A DNA stretch of 64,000 nt from positions 248,001 through 312,000 of the forward strand of contig JAGYIQ010000001.1 in the NCBI GenBank assembly GCA_018402565.1. Direction: 5' to 3'. The notes beneath the pieces are model-generated. The model made no database searches. It saw only the letters and a list, made by a program, of their open reading frames with translations, and had not been told where the DNA came from. Position numbers and translations under genes: made by a program. The stretch is from Pirellulaceae bacterium. Lineage in GTDB: Bacteria; Planctomycetota; Planctomycetia; Pirellulales; Pirellulaceae. This document shows, in pieces, positions 1 through 9,583 of this stretch (the stretch's first letter is position 1; the number at the start of each line of letters is the position of its first letter).

Positions 1-1
1 T

Positions 2-2290
2 TGGTTTGAACGTGGAACGGCCTGGATAGCCAACCGGCCCGGGATCGCGCTGTTGGTCATCTTGTTCGTCACCGCGGGTGCCGTGGGCGGTTACCTGGAC
101 CCGAGTTGGGCCAAACGGAGCTGGCAGTCCTGGGTGGGGCAGCCGGCTGAGACGGTCGGCGACGATGAGCAGTCGAGCGAGGGCAATCGCCGTCCGGCGG
201 CGGGCGGTGGACGACGGTCTGGGGTGACAACCCCCGGGGATGCGATCCTGGTCGTGGAGACTCCGGATTTATTCTCGCAGGCGGGTTGGTCAGCCCTGCA
301 AGACATCATTCAAGAGCTCGAAAGTTTGGACTACGTCGCCGGCGTTCGCTCGCTGAATTCGGTTCCCTCGATGAACCTGTTCGGCCTGGCCGATCCGATT
401 TTCCCTCGTGGCCCAGGTAGTCCAGAGCGGTTTGCGCGGGCTAAAGAACGGGCACTCGCTCATCCCTTCATTGCCGGCCAAATGTTATCCGCGGACGGAC
501 GCACGACGTTGTTGTCCGTGGAGTTCGACTTTCTCATGGTTCGATCGGATGAGGATTGTATTCGCGGATTGCGGGCCGCGGCAGAGTTGGCAGCAGCGCG
601 GCATCCGCAGACCGCGTTTACGTTCACCGTCACCGGCCGAGTGCCCATCGTATTGTCATCGGTTCAGGGGCAAGATACCGATCGACTCAAGTACCAATTG
701 ATCGGATACTCGATCATCGTCCTGATGAGCATCATCCTGTTTCGCGGCTTGGCGGCCGTCTTGATCGTCACCATGGCGTCGGCGCTTGGCGTTTGCTGGA
801 CGCTGGGGTATTCCCGGTATTTTGATATTGACTTTAATCCCTTGGTCAATGTGATTTTGCCGGTGTTGGTCAGTTTGGTGGGCTTTACGGACGGCGTTCA
901 CTTGATGACAACGATTCGTCGCTATCGGGCTCGCGGGGCCAGCGGGCGGGAGGCGGCGGTAAAGGGTCTGCGAGAAGTTGGCTTGGCTTGCGCGTTGACC
1001 AGTCTGACGACCGCCATTGGTCTGGGGTCGTTGATGTTGGCCGAGCATCGTCTGGTGCAGGAGTTTGGCAAGTGCAGTGTGGTCGGCGTGGTGCTGACCT
1101 TTCTAGCCGTCATCACGTGTATTCCCGTGGCCTGCGCCTCCCCGTTGGGGCGTTCGCTGCATCTCGGTTACGACAAGAGCCTGGTCGAACAGCACCTGGG
1201 ACGTATTAGTAGCGTGATCGACTGGGTGCTGCGATACAAACGATTGGTGAGTTTGGCGGGCATCGGCCTGATGATTGTACTCTGTGGGATCTGCAGTACC
1301 CTGCGACCGGATCAGCGGGTGGCGACGACGCTGCCGCGCTCCAGTGAAGCGGCGTTGGGGATGGCCAAAATGGATGAGGCCCTGGGCGGGTTGGAGTTGG
1401 CTCAGGTCGATATCGCCTGGGAGCATCCGAGGGCGTTCGACGATCAAGAGGTGGCGACGTTTATCGGAGAGGTGGACCAACTTTTGCGACAGGAACCGTT
1501 GCTGGGCCATCCACTATCGATTCGCGGCATTGCCGCCGCATTGGGAGGCGCCGAGTCATCGCCGGACCAACTCAGCTTGGCGGCTCTATTGCCGGTGGGC
1601 CTACGTCAGACGTATTACAATCCCGACAGTCAGGCAGCCGCAGTCACCTTCCGGGTTCAGGACCTGGGGATTGCTCGCTACAGCGAGGTCTTCGAGCGCG
1701 TGCAGCGGGGACTGGACGAATTGGTCGCGAAATATCCCGGCTTCACCGCGACCCTAGGGGGAGGCGCCGTTTGGCGTTGGGAGAATCTCTATCGGATCGT
1801 GGTCGATCTGTTGGTCAGTTTGGGGACAGCCATCGTGATCATATTCTTTGTGTTGGCCCTGGCCTATCGCAGCTTGACCATTGGCCTTATTTCAATTGTG
1901 CCCAACCTGTTCCCGCTGGCCGTTGCCGGCGTGTATTTGGTCTGGGTCGGTCAAGCCTTGGAAATCGTCACCGTATGCGCTTTCACGGTTTGTTTGGGGA
2001 TCGCCGTCGACGACTCGATTCACTTCCTGACCCGTTACCACGAACAGTTAAAATTGACGGGAAGTCACGATCCTGACCGAGCCATTCGGGACGCGTTCAC
2101 CGGGGTGGGAACGGCCTTGATCATCACGACGTTGGTGTTGGTGGCGGGATTTTCCAGCGTGTTCCTGGCTGATTCGCGGGATCACATCATTTTTGCTTCG
2201 ATGGGGACAATCACCATCACGGCTGCCCTGTTTGCGGATCTTCTGATTTTGCCGGCCATGTTATCTTGGTTCAATCGCCCGACGAAATAA
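2..2290 (+). CDS. MMPL/RND-family exporter, 5' end outside window
   Basis: Inner-membrane exporter of the RND superfamily (MMPL type, COG1033-like), probably moving lipids or other hydrophobic molecules with the proton gradient. The frame is open to base 2 and upstream residues (WFERGTAWIANRPGIA) lead into the first membrane helix, so the real start lies before the window; the internal TTG at 53 is not the start. The protein shows the two-fold RND layout: one helix, a soluble domain, then a helix bundle, repeated. Each bundle carries the family acidic motif: GFTDGVHL in the first half and GIAVDDSIHFL in the second. Visible length is 762 residues, so only a short N-terminus is missing. It converges on the OleA-like gene, which might hint at a lipid cargo, but that is only inference. 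Confidence 0.85.
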   Translation, partial: WFERGTAWIANRPGIALLVILFVTAGAVGGYLDPSWAKRSWQSWVGQPAETVGDDEQSSEGNRRPAAGGGRRSGVTTPGDAILVVETPDLFSQAGWSALQDIIQELESLDYVAGVRSLNSVPSMNLFGLADPIFPRGPGSPERFARAKERALAHPFIAGQMLSADGRTTLLSVEFDFLMVRSDEDCIRGLRAAAELAAARHPQTAFTFTVTGRVPIVLSSVQGQDTDRLKYQLIGYSIIVLMSIILFRGLAAVLIVTMASALGVCWTLGYSRYFDIDFNPLVNVILPVLVSLVGFTDGVHLMTTIRRYRARGASGREAAVKGLREVGLACALTSLTTAIGLGSLMLAEHRLVQEFGKCSVVGVVLTFLAVITCIPVACASPLGRSLHLGYDKSLVEQHLGRISSVIDWVLRYKRLVSLAGIGLMIVLCGICSTLRPDQRVATTLPRSSEAALGMAKMDEALGGLELAQVDIAWEHPRAFDDQEVATFIGEVDQLLRQEPLLGHPLSIRGIAAALGGAESSPDQLSLAALLPVGLRQTYYNPDSQAAAVTFRVQDLGIARYSEVFERVQRGLDELVAKYPGFTATLGGGAVWRWENLYRIVVDLLVSLGTAIVIIFFVLALAYRSLTIGLISIVPNLFPLAVAGVYLVWVGQALEIVTVCAFTVCLGIAVDDSIHFLTRYHEQLKLTGSHDPDRAIRDAFTGVGTALIITTLVLVAGFSSVFLADSRDHIIFASMGTITITAALFADLLILPAMLSWFNRPTK

Positions 2291-2418
2291 CCGTTTCTGC
2301 CAGCCAATTAGCGTTATCGAGGGGGGGAGTCGCGGCACTCCAGAGATGGCGGAGCGAGGTCACTGGGCCGAATGGCGCTGCCACGATTGCGGCAGTGGCT
2401 GGCCCAGTCGCACGGCTT

Positions 2419-2597
2419 CATTTGTTGTAACCGTTCACGGGTGGGAGGTAATCCACGGGGCTGGTGCATTCCGCAAGTCGGATGGTTCTCGGGGCAAACG
2501 GGTAGCGTTCTCCAGTTGCTTTTACTCGCAACCGTTCGCACGGTTAGCCCGACTTGCTGCATGACACCCTACGAGGCGTGAACGGTTACCATTTGTT
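2419..2597. mobile_element. Family A mini-transposon (MITE-like), copy 1, with 8-bp target duplications
   Basis: The element spans 2427-2589 (163 bp). Its ends are perfect 13-bp inverted repeats, GTAACCGTTCACG and CGTGAACGGTTAC. It is flanked by the direct repeat CATTTGTT at 2419-2426 and 2590-2597, a clear 8-bp target-site duplication. It has no coding capacity and can fold on itself, since an internal GCAAGTCGG pairs with a later CCGACTTGC. It sits between convergent genes and its right end supplies the stop codon of the minus-strand gene. A second full copy lies at 13246-13408. Confidence 0.85.
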
Positions 2598-3740
2598 GTT
2601 CAGGCCCGCGGTACTGGGGACCAAGTGCCAGGTAGCGTTGGCCGAGTCGGGGATCCAGTCGTGCAGTTGGGGTTCGCCGCCCACGGCGATGCCGCGCCAA
2701 TGCACGGCGGCCATGGCGCAGTTGATGCCCGAGCCAATGCCCAACATGGCCAAGCGACTGTCGGGCGGCAAGGCTCCCAAATGAGCGGCGATGCCCAACG
2801 CGGAGGGCAAGGCACACGCGCCGGTGTTGCCCAACCATTGGACGGTGGCAAAGTCTCGCTCCAGGCTCAGTTCCAGTCGGTCCATCATGCCTTTGCGATG
2901 GGCCATGCCGACTTGGTGACAGAGGGTCCGATCGATGGCGTCTCGCGACCAGCCCGTCTCGGCCAGGAGCTTTTGGAACGTGCGATGCCCTGTCTCGATC
3001 CCCTCGGCCATCAACTGCTCCGAGTCGGTGTTCATCAGTAGACGGCCGGCATGTTGGTCGGCGGCTTGTTGGTCGCCGTGGCACAATTGATAGTGCTGCG
3101 TGTCGGCTCGCGTGACCATAGCCGACAATTGGGTTCCGGTGGAGCTTATGCGACGTTGGGTCAGCAGCACCGCGGCACTGGCGGACCCGATCGTCAGGGA
3201 GGCGATGGCCAGCTTGATGTTGCGTCGATTGACTTCGGCCGAGTGATTCAGCATGTCGATGGTGTCGTTGACCAAGTGCGTCCCGATCTCGGTGCCCACG
3301 ACCAAGGCCGCTTCGATTTGTTGGCTTTCGATCAACGTCGCGGCCTGCAACATGCCGTTGAGCAGCCCCAAACAGGCATTGGAGGTATCGTAGACCAGGC
3401 AATCGGGGGGGAGTCCCAGCTGCCAGTGGACCCGGCAAGCCGTGGCGGGTTCTAACTGATCGCGGCACACCGAGCCGTGCACCAGCATGCCGATGCGTTG
3501 GGGATCGAATCCTGCGGCCTCGATGGCGCGGCGCCCGCTCTGGCTGCTAATGTCGCTGGGCAGGGTCTCGGCCGGCCAGAAACAACGTTGTTGAATTCCG
3601 GTCATCAATTCCAAGCGGCCCGCCGGCAGCCGCAGACGCTCGTAAACCGGCGCCAATCGTTGCTCGATTTCGGCGGTTGAAACCTTTTGGGGAGCCAGGC
3701 TGTAGCCGATGGACTCCAAGCAAACGTGTTCGAACTTCAT
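2586..3740 (-). CDS. oleA: OleA-type thiolase / 3-oxoacyl-ACP synthase III family enzyme
   Basis: Condensing enzyme of the FabH/OleA group. OleA joins two fatty acyl-CoAs by a non-decarboxylative Claisen condensation, the first step of long-chain olefin synthesis. The triad is visible: Cys123 in NACLGLLNGM, His275 in LCHQVGMAH and Asn305 in LGNTGAC; the C-terminus has LGIGSGINCAM, as in OleA rather than FabH. The N-terminus (STAEIEQRLAPVYERL) and the SVCRDQLEPAT stretch also resemble OleA. The ATG at 3740 is chosen because AGGAG lies 7 nt upstream; the frame extends further but without a ribosome site. At 384 aa it is longer than FabH (about 320). It follows map by 13 bp. The last residue (Trp) and the stop come from the inserted family A element. 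OleB, OleC and OleD are not in the window, so the exact product is uncertain. Confidence 0.75.
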   Translation of the reverse strand: MKFEHVCLESIGYSLAPQKVSTAEIEQRLAPVYERLRLPAGRLELMTGIQQRCFWPAETLPSDISSQSGRRAIEAAGFDPQRIGMLVHGSVCRDQLEPATACRVHWQLGLPPDCLVYDTSNACLGLLNGMLQAATLIESQQIEAALVVGTEIGTHLVNDTIDMLNHSAEVNRRNIKLAIASLTIGSASAAVLLTQRRISSTGTQLSAMVTRADTQHYQLCHGDQQAADQHAGRLLMNTDSEQLMAEGIETGHRTFQKLLAETGWSRDAIDRTLCHQVGMAHRKGMMDRLELSLERDFATVQWLGNTGACALPSALGIAAHLGALPPDSRLAMLGIGSGINCAMAAVHWRGIAVGGEPQLHDWIPDSANATWHLVPSTAGLNNKW

Positions 3741-3753
3741 GAGCCCACTCCTG

Positions 3754-4614
3754 TTACCAACGCAGCCATTGATCTCGGGGCGGCAACCAGTCGGGCCACT
3801 GCCGCGCGTTCCATTCCGCCTCGGTCGGTTCACTGGTCAATCGCACGGGGCCGTCGGCAGTCAGCGCGACCGTGTGTTCGAAGTGGGCACTGAAGCTGCG
3901 GTCGCGGGTGACGATCGTCCACCCGTCGCGGCTCTCCTGCACGTCTTTTTTGCCCAGATTGATCATGGGCTCGATGGCCAGGACCAGGCCCGGTCGAATT
4001 TCAAAGTCCTGCTGCCAATCGTCGGCGAAGTAGTTGGGAACTTCTGGGGGTTCGTGCAGTTGCCGCCCGATGCCATGCCCGACCAACGATTCGATAATAC
4101 CGAAGCCATGGGGCTCGACGATCGCTTCCATCTGCTGTGTGACTTCGGACCACGTCGCACAGTGCTGCAGCGCGGCAATCGCCGCATCGAGAGCCCCGCG
4201 GGTGACGGTTAGAAGCTTTTGAACATCGGCTGGAATGCCCCCGATGGCATGCGTGACGGCCGCATCACCGCACCAACCACCAATCGAGCAGCCCGTGTCC
4301 ACTTTGACCACGTCTCCCGACTTCAGCTTGCGTTGGTTGGGAATGCCGTGGACTACCTGCTCGTTGACCGAAATGCAGGTCTCGGCAGGAAACGGGCGGG
4401 GCGAGTCCGACGGATAATTGAGAAACAGTGGGGTCGCCTGGTAATCGAGAAAGGTCTGCCGCACCACCCGATTGATCTCGGCGGTAGTCACACCGGGTCC
4501 GATCATGGCCGCCACCCGCTGATGTGCCAACCACACGACCAGTCCCGCCTCCCGCATTTTGGCGATTTCACGGGCAGACTTGTACGTGAGCGGTTTCGTT
4601 CCCAACGCGACCAA
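3754..4614 (-). CDS. map: Methionine aminopeptidase, type I
   Basis: Removes the initiator methionine from nascent proteins in the cytoplasm. The pita-bread fold ligands are all present: the His of EQVVHGIPN, the two metal Asp residues in VKVDTG and WCGDAAVT, the His of GHGIGRQLHE, the Glu of LAIEPM and the Glu of FEHTVALT. The length (286 aa) is typical of type I enzymes with a short N-terminal extension. The start is a TTG with AGGAG 9 nt upstream; no in-frame ATG is better placed. The next gene starts 13 bp downstream, so the two are probably co-transcribed. Identification is firm. Confidence 0.93.
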   Translation of the reverse strand: MVALGTKPLTYKSAREIAKMREAGLVVWLAHQRVAAMIGPGVTTAEINRVVRQTFLDYQATPLFLNYPSDSPRPFPAETCISVNEQVVHGIPNQRKLKSGDVVKVDTGCSIGGWCGDAAVTHAIGGIPADVQKLLTVTRGALDAAIAALQHCATWSEVTQQMEAIVEPHGFGIIESLVGHGIGRQLHEPPEVPNYFADDWQQDFEIRPGLVLAIEPMINLGKKDVQESRDGWTIVTRDRSFSAHFEHTVALTADGPVRLTSEPTEAEWNARQWPDWLPPRDQWLRW

Positions 4615-4721
4615 GAATGGAGACTCCTACTGCGACCTGCGGCCCTGAACCCTGGCGCCCCGGAGGTCACAATTTAGTCCAATTGTTGGCGGTTGTTCAC
4701 CCCCCCATCAGGGAACTTCGA

Positions 4722-6065
4722 TCAAGGTCGATCCGCCTTGGCAGTGATGTCTCGGATCGACTGCAAGTAGCGATCGCTGGCCTGTTTGAAGCGATCCCGA
4801 TTCTCCTCGGTGGCAAACAGCACGATCGCGTTTTGCCCGGGCGCGGTTTCGCAGAAGACACCGAAACGGCGTTTGCCCGGCTGCAAACGTTGCTCGGTTT
4901 CCATGATCACCGGGTCAAAACCGCCCAATAGCGGGCTCAGATCATCAGGGGATTGTAGGAAGCGATCCCGAGCGGCTGGATCGACAAACAGGTAGAGCAC
5001 GCCGCGATGGTAACAGCCGAACTGGGCGTCGCCCTTGGCCCAGCGTTGCGAGGCGAGCAGTGTCACCGGGCAGTAGCCCTCCAGCCCCAGCGGAGCTTGC
5101 TCCGGTGCGGCGGTGTTGGAGACTTGTCGCACCGCGGGTTCCTCGACCACGGCGGTCGGTACTTTTTGCGTCGCTCGCTCCGCCCCGCGTCCCTCGGGCT
5201 CCACGTAGTGAGCCGTGGCTGCCGGACCCGGGTTGTTCACGAATGGATTCTTGATTTCCGGTAGGCCTGGGGCGCCTTGAAAGTTGGAATTTGGAAACTG
5301 TTGCGGCGACATTTGGTGGGCCGGGAAGGCGGCGGCAGCCTGCTCGGCGGCAGAGAACGCGGCCGGCGCGATCGCTGCGGTGTTCTGTACAGTGGCAGCA
5401 GTGACCAAACTGTCGCGTTGGGTCAGGCCTTGTTGGGCGGGGGTGCCAAGTGCCAGCGAGCCGGCTTTGGCCGCTTCCGCGCCCAGGAACGGCGAACGCT
5501 GAGCGTCATCCCGCTGCTGGCGGCTAATCCCGGACATCTGCTCGACCACGCGTTGCGATTGGGTCGTTGTCTGGGCAGCCATCCGAGCGCCCGCGGCCAA
5601 CATATTGCGGTACTCGCCCGCGCGACTGGGGCTGGTGCGACGATACGCCACCAGGCCCTCGGTCGTGATGATGACATCCTGGGGAATGCGTGTGACTTCG
5701 AATTTTTCTGCCAGTTCCGGGGCCTTTTGGATATCGATCTTGACCGGCACATACTGGTCGTGGATGGCGGCGGCGACTTGAGGTTCTGTAAAGACAAACT
5801 GCTCGACGCTGCGACAAGGGCCGCAATAATCTGCTCCAAAGTGCAGCAGCACCAGCTTGTTCTGGGCGGTCGCTTGGGCCATGGCCTCGTCGACGGACGC
5901 GGCCCAGCGGATCGATTTTGGGGCGCTCGCCGTGCCACTCGCGATTTGCGCGGCCTGGACGTGATTCCGCCCAAGGCCATGCCAGTCGCCGCCGGGGGCG
6001 AAGCTCAAGGTCGCAAAAACCAAGCTCGCAGCGATGGAGTTGAAGTAGCGGGTACGAAGTTTCAT
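4722..6065 (-). CDS. Secreted thioredoxin-fold protein with C-terminal YHS-like domain
   Basis: Predicted exported protein, 447 aa. A signal peptide covers about the first 39 residues, ending near VQAAQ. A thioredoxin-like domain (about 50-160) contains the active site CGPC at 81-84, then a cis-Pro region (TRIPQDVII). A long Ala/Gln/Pro-rich linker follows (about 165-325). The C-terminal 110 residues contain GYCPVTLL, GCYHRGVLYLF and GGFDPV, which look like a YHS-type metal-binding domain. Thioredoxin plus YHS proteins of this layout are common in planctomycetes; a role in periplasmic thiol or metal handling is inferred only. It follows the PQQ-propeller gene by 119 bp on the same strand. Confidence 0.7.
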   Translation of the reverse strand: MKLRTRYFNSIAASLVFATLSFAPGGDWHGLGRNHVQAAQIASGTASAPKSIRWAASVDEAMAQATAQNKLVLLHFGADYCGPCRSVEQFVFTEPQVAAAIHDQYVPVKIDIQKAPELAEKFEVTRIPQDVIITTEGLVAYRRTSPSRAGEYRNMLAAGARMAAQTTTQSQRVVEQMSGISRQQRDDAQRSPFLGAEAAKAGSLALGTPAQQGLTQRDSLVTAATVQNTAAIAPAAFSAAEQAAAAFPAHQMSPQQFPNSNFQGAPGLPEIKNPFVNNPGPAATAHYVEPEGRGAERATQKVPTAVVEEPAVRQVSNTAAPEQAPLGLEGYCPVTLLASQRWAKGDAQFGCYHRGVLYLFVDPAARDRFLQSPDDLSPLLGGFDPVIMETEQRLQPGKRRFGVFCETAPGQNAIVLFATEENRDRFKQASDRYLQSIRDITAKADRP

Positions 6066-6184
6066 GTTGCACGCCGGACCGAAACGAGGAAACGCGAGGG
6101 CGCTGGACGGAGGGGCACCCTCCTCCCTCTCGGGATCGGCCGAATGGCGGCAAAGGTTGAGTCAAACTGTAGCGATTGTGCCGA

Positions 6185-7480
6185 TTACTCCGGCGCGACG
6201 CAGAACAGATCGGTTTCGCCGCGGAACAAGATGGCATCCCCCAGTGGGACGGGGCTGCCGATAATCGCCTGCTTAAAATCGTTCTCTTGGAGGATCTCCA
6301 GTCGGCGGCCCTCCAGCCGGGAGACGAAGGCGACCCCATCCTCGCGGACGGTATACAATTGCCGCCCGATCAACAGCGGCGAGGCGTAAAAGTTCGAGCG
6401 GGCCTGCGGGAATCGCTCGCGCCAGACGGTTTGGCCCGTGGTGGGATCCAGTCCCTCGATTTCGCCGCGATCGCCCAATACGATCAATTGTTGGCCATCG
6501 ACGGCCGGTGTGGGGACGAAGCTGCCGATGTCGTCGCGTTGCCAGACATGGTTGGTGGCCGTGACATCCCCAGAACCGGTCAAGCGGACGCCGAACAGAC
6601 GCGGCGTGCCGCGGTCGGCCCGACCGTAGGCCACCACAACCATGTCGCCAATCACGATCGGGGAGGCAATCGTCGGCCACAGCTGGTTCTGCTCGGGGTT
6701 AAAATTGCCGCAAATCCAGAGCAACTTCCCGCTGGCGGCGGCGTGAACGGTGATCTTTTCGGCGCCCCAAGATAGGATCGCTTCCTGGCCTTGGAAGTCC
6801 ATCACCAGCGGCGTCGAGTACCCGTGGTCGCACTCGCGTGGTGCGGGATAATTCCGTTCGACCTTCCAGGCCAGTTCGCCGGTCTGTTTATCGAAGGCGG
6901 CCAACCAGGAGTCGCGTTCATCCATCCGAGCCATCACCACGTATCGCTCGGTCAGGATGGGCGAGGTGCCATGGTCCCAGTACAACGATTCGCGACCGTA
7001 CTTCTCGACGAGATCCACTTGCCATTGGATCTGGCCGGACAGGTCGACGGCGGCCAGCGTGCCGCTCTTGAAGTACACATAGACCTGCGACCCATCCGAA
7101 ATGGGCGAGGCGTTGCAACCGGAGCCCCGGCGGTGCTTGCCGGCCACTTCGGCTCCAAAAATCGTCTGGAAGACCTGTTGGCCCTGCGAGTCATACGCCA
7201 ACAGGGCATCGACTCCCTCGACCGGGGCCGTCAAATAGATGCGGCCGCCGACCACAATCGGTGTGGAACTGCCTTTGCCGGGCAGGGCAACCTTCCACCG
7301 CACACGCTCGGCATCAAACTTCAGGACCTGCGAACCCACGGGAAGGGAGCGGGTACTGTCGCCACCACGCCAATTGCTCCAATCGCCGATCTCCGCATCG
7401 CTGGCGGGGTCATGCCCCAATGTCGACGATGCCAAAACGCAGATCGAGAGCAAGGCAGCGAAAAGCAATGGCAAACGCAT
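6185..7480 (-). CDS. Secreted PQQ-type beta-propeller protein (BamB/quinoprotein-like)
   Basis: 431 residues with a signal peptide (MRLPLLFAALLSICVLASSTLG) and repeated quinoprotein-type blades, for example GQVYVYFKSGTLAAVDL-like and ALLAYDSQGQQVFQ-like strands. Such propellers bind PQQ only in true dehydrogenases; here no dehydrogenase-specific disulphide or metal motif is visible, so a scaffold or binding role is as likely. The ATG at 7480 has AAGGA 8 nt upstream and gives a clean signal peptide; the 90-nt upstream extension does not. It lies 41 bp downstream of the PDZ lipoprotein gene and probably shares its transcript. Confidence 0.7.
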   Translation of the reverse strand: MRLPLLFAALLSICVLASSTLGHDPASDAEIGDWSNWRGGDSTRSLPVGSQVLKFDAERVRWKVALPGKGSSTPIVVGGRIYLTAPVEGVDALLAYDSQGQQVFQTIFGAEVAGKHRRGSGCNASPISDGSQVYVYFKSGTLAAVDLSGQIQWQVDLVEKYGRESLYWDHGTSPILTERYVVMARMDERDSWLAAFDKQTGELAWKVERNYPAPRECDHGYSTPLVMDFQGQEAILSWGAEKITVHAAASGKLLWICGNFNPEQNQLWPTIASPIVIGDMVVVAYGRADRGTPRLFGVRLTGSGDVTATNHVWQRDDIGSFVPTPAVDGQQLIVLGDRGEIEGLDPTTGQTVWRERFPQARSNFYASPLLIGRQLYTVREDGVAFVSRLEGRRLEILQENDFKQAIIGSPVPLGDAILFRGETDLFCVAPE

Positions 7481-7521
7481 GGGGAATTCCTTATTGGATG
7501 ATTGGAGTGCCGAAAACAAGC

Positions 7522-8529
7522 CTACGGCGCGTTCTCGAGGTGCTGCCAAAGTTGCTGCACTTCCGGGCAAGCCTGTTCGATATCGTCCACGGTATAATAA
7601 AGCGTCCGACCGGACTCTTGCACGGTCAATCGTTTTTTGCCTTGCTCGTCGGTACCAAACTTAACGACCCGTTCCAACTTCAGTTCACCGGGATCTGCCT
7701 CCAGTTTCCGTTGGTCTTGGACTTCGCCCATCGCCAAGATGGGCTGGACCACAAACAAGCGAAACTTTTCCACCACGGTGTTGCTGTCGACGGGCACATC
7801 GACCACATCGGATGCGTCCGGGTCGGCTAAAACGGTGTACTGTACGATTTGGCCATCGCAGAGAAATTCGATGGGTTGTGGCAAAACATCGACCTGCAAT
7901 TGTTTGGTTTTGCGGATGACCGTCAGTCGCGTGAATTGCGGCCCGAGTTCCGCGATCATCGAGCAGAGCCGTTTCTGACATGCCAAATCGCGGCCGTTGA
8001 ATTGTGTGATCAAGTCGGAGTCTTGCAACAACCCCTCCGACGGGCCTCCCGCTACGACTTGGCGCACGACCAAGCCACAACTGAGGTCAAATTGATCCAA
8101 CAAGGCTTTCGGAGCGGGTTCGGCCTGAATCCCCAGCCACAGCTGGCGGCCAGACTTGCGAGCCGAAATCTCACCGTCGATCCGCGTGGTGGAATCTTCG
8201 CTATTTTGCCCTGAGGTGAGCACGGAAGCGGAGTTGTTCGCTGGGGAGCCCGGGGCAGCCATGGTTGAATCCGTTGCCCGACCGGCGGCGGCGCTGTCGG
8301 CGACTAGTCCGGGGGCCGACGGATCAGAGTCACCATCCGCCTGAGGATTTTCACCGCAGCCGACTGTGGCGAACAGGGCGGCGACTAGGCCCAACAAGCA
8401 GACGGATCGATGCCCCTGCCCACTCGCCCGGGTGCTGCAACTTCCGGTCGCTTGATTCGACGCCAGCCAACGCAGCTCGAGCGGCAGCAGCGTGAAACCG
8501 CGAGTGTTGAGAAACCACCGAGCCATCAT
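7522..8529 (-). CDS. PDZ-domain lipoprotein, translationally coupled
   Basis: 335 aa. A long charged N-region is followed by the hydrophobic stretch SVCLLGLVAALFATVGC with a lipobox-like end at Cys58, so membrane anchoring is likely. After a Ser/Ala/Asp-rich linker, residues about 125-215 form a PDZ-like fold (LWLGIQAEP, GLVVRQVVAGGPSEG, DLITQFNGRDL). The C-terminal 120 residues are not recognised. The start overlaps the stop of the preceding gene as TAATG, so translation is coupled to the anti-sigma-like protein. Coupling plus a PDZ domain suggests that it senses or processes a cell-envelope signal for the sigma factor; this is inference. Confidence 0.6.
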   Translation of the reverse strand: MMARWFLNTRGFTLLPLELRWLASNQATGSCSTRASGQGHRSVCLLGLVAALFATVGCGENPQADGDSDPSAPGLVADSAAAGRATDSTMAAPGSPANNSASVLTSGQNSEDSTTRIDGEISARKSGRQLWLGIQAEPAPKALLDQFDLSCGLVVRQVVAGGPSEGLLQDSDLITQFNGRDLACQKRLCSMIAELGPQFTRLTVIRKTKQLQVDVLPQPIEFLCDGQIVQYTVLADPDASDVVDVPVDSNTVVEKFRLFVVQPILAMGEVQDQRKLEADPGELKLERVVKFGTDEQGKKRLTVQESGRTLYYTVDDIEQACPEVQQLWQHLENAP

Positions 8530-9419
8530 TATTGAAATTCCTGAGCCACGAAGCGATAGTCATCGACCGGCACGACGATCGTTCCGCCGTCGGCCATGCG
8601 GTAAAACAGAAAGCGACGTTCAGCCTCCACTTGCCCCGGCACCAAAGACGCCGGCCGCGCCGCCACCGTCGGACTCACGCGCTGTTGTGTCGGGCGTTGG
8701 AACAGCTCGCGGCGCTGCTCGGGTGGCAGATCCGCGAGGAAATCCTTGAACGACTCACGATCCATCACCACCGGCTCGCCGACGGGCACCGCGGGTGTCA
8801 CTCCCGGCACTCCCGTCACTCCGAATTGCGATCCTGCGGCAGTGCCACCGTTTTCTGCAAAACGCTGCGAAAACGCAAAAACGGCCAATAAAAACCCAGC
8901 CGCCAGGGACACGGTGACCAAGAGCGGTTGGGACCATCCCCCAGCCGACCCGCCAGAAACCGACGGTCGCATCGATCCCGACCCCGCAGATACCGCAGAT
9001 ACCTGTGCCGCAGATACCTGTGCCGCGGGCAACCTGCCGTCGGGTCTGCCTTGCCCTATGCCGGCAGCGGTTTCAACATCCAGCGGAGAAGGACCAGAGA
9101 ACACCTCGAACGGCGGGCTGGGCGACGCTTGCCCCCGATCGCCTGGCTGCCACCGGGCCAGGGCCTGCTTCAGGGCCTGGTCTTCGAGAAACGCGAGTGC
9201 ACAATCACGCCACAGCCCGGGTTTTGTCTCCAGGTCCAGCAGCAAAGCGCGATATTCGTTGTCGCTCAATCGGTTGTCGACCAATCGCTGCCATACCAGG
9301 CGATCGGAAAAGGCAGCGTCTTCCATGGAATCGTCTTCCATGGCATCGAATTCCATAGCATCGCCCTTTATGGCAAAATCGCGATCCACATCTTGCCCGT
9401 CGCGGTCGTTTTGCTGCAT
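8529..9419 (-). CDS. Single-pass membrane protein, probable anti-sigma factor
   Basis: 296 aa. The N-terminal half is acidic and cytoplasmic; residues about 40-90 (LVDNRLSDNEYRALLLDL and following) resemble a short helical zinc-less anti-sigma domain. One membrane helix (LLVTVSLAAGFLLAVFAF) lies near residue 170, followed by an extracytoplasmic tail ending VPVDDYRFVAQEFQ. It stands directly behind an ECF sigma gene, the usual position of the cognate anti-sigma factor. The ATG at 9419 has AAGGA 11 nt upstream; the longer frame back to 9608 has unnatural composition. In-frame 15-bp duplications encode AAQVS and MED repeats. The role is inferred from position and topology. Confidence 0.55.
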   Translation of the reverse strand: MQQNDRDGQDVDRDFAIKGDAMEFDAMEDDSMEDAAFSDRLVWQRLVDNRLSDNEYRALLLDLETKPGLWRDCALAFLEDQALKQALARWQPGDRGQASPSPPFEVFSGPSPLDVETAAGIGQGRPDGRLPAAQVSAAQVSAVSAGSGSMRPSVSGGSAGGWSQPLLVTVSLAAGFLLAVFAFSQRFAENGGTAAGSQFGVTGVPGVTPAVPVGEPVVMDRESFKDFLADLPPEQRRELFQRPTQQRVSPTVAARPASLVPGQVEAERRFLFYRMADGGTIVVPVDDYRFVAQEFQ

Positions 9420-9583
9420 GTTCCAAACCGTCCTTCTGCGGATAAGTTGCGTCCCCCCACCCTCATCGCTGGGGAAACGTCGGCCGGGCGTCAGCCACCC
9501 GGGCCTAAACAATAGTTGCTCCCTGCCCCGCTTACTTGCACGAATCCACCCCTCAAGCCTCGCTTTTCGCGAAAAGTCGAGCC

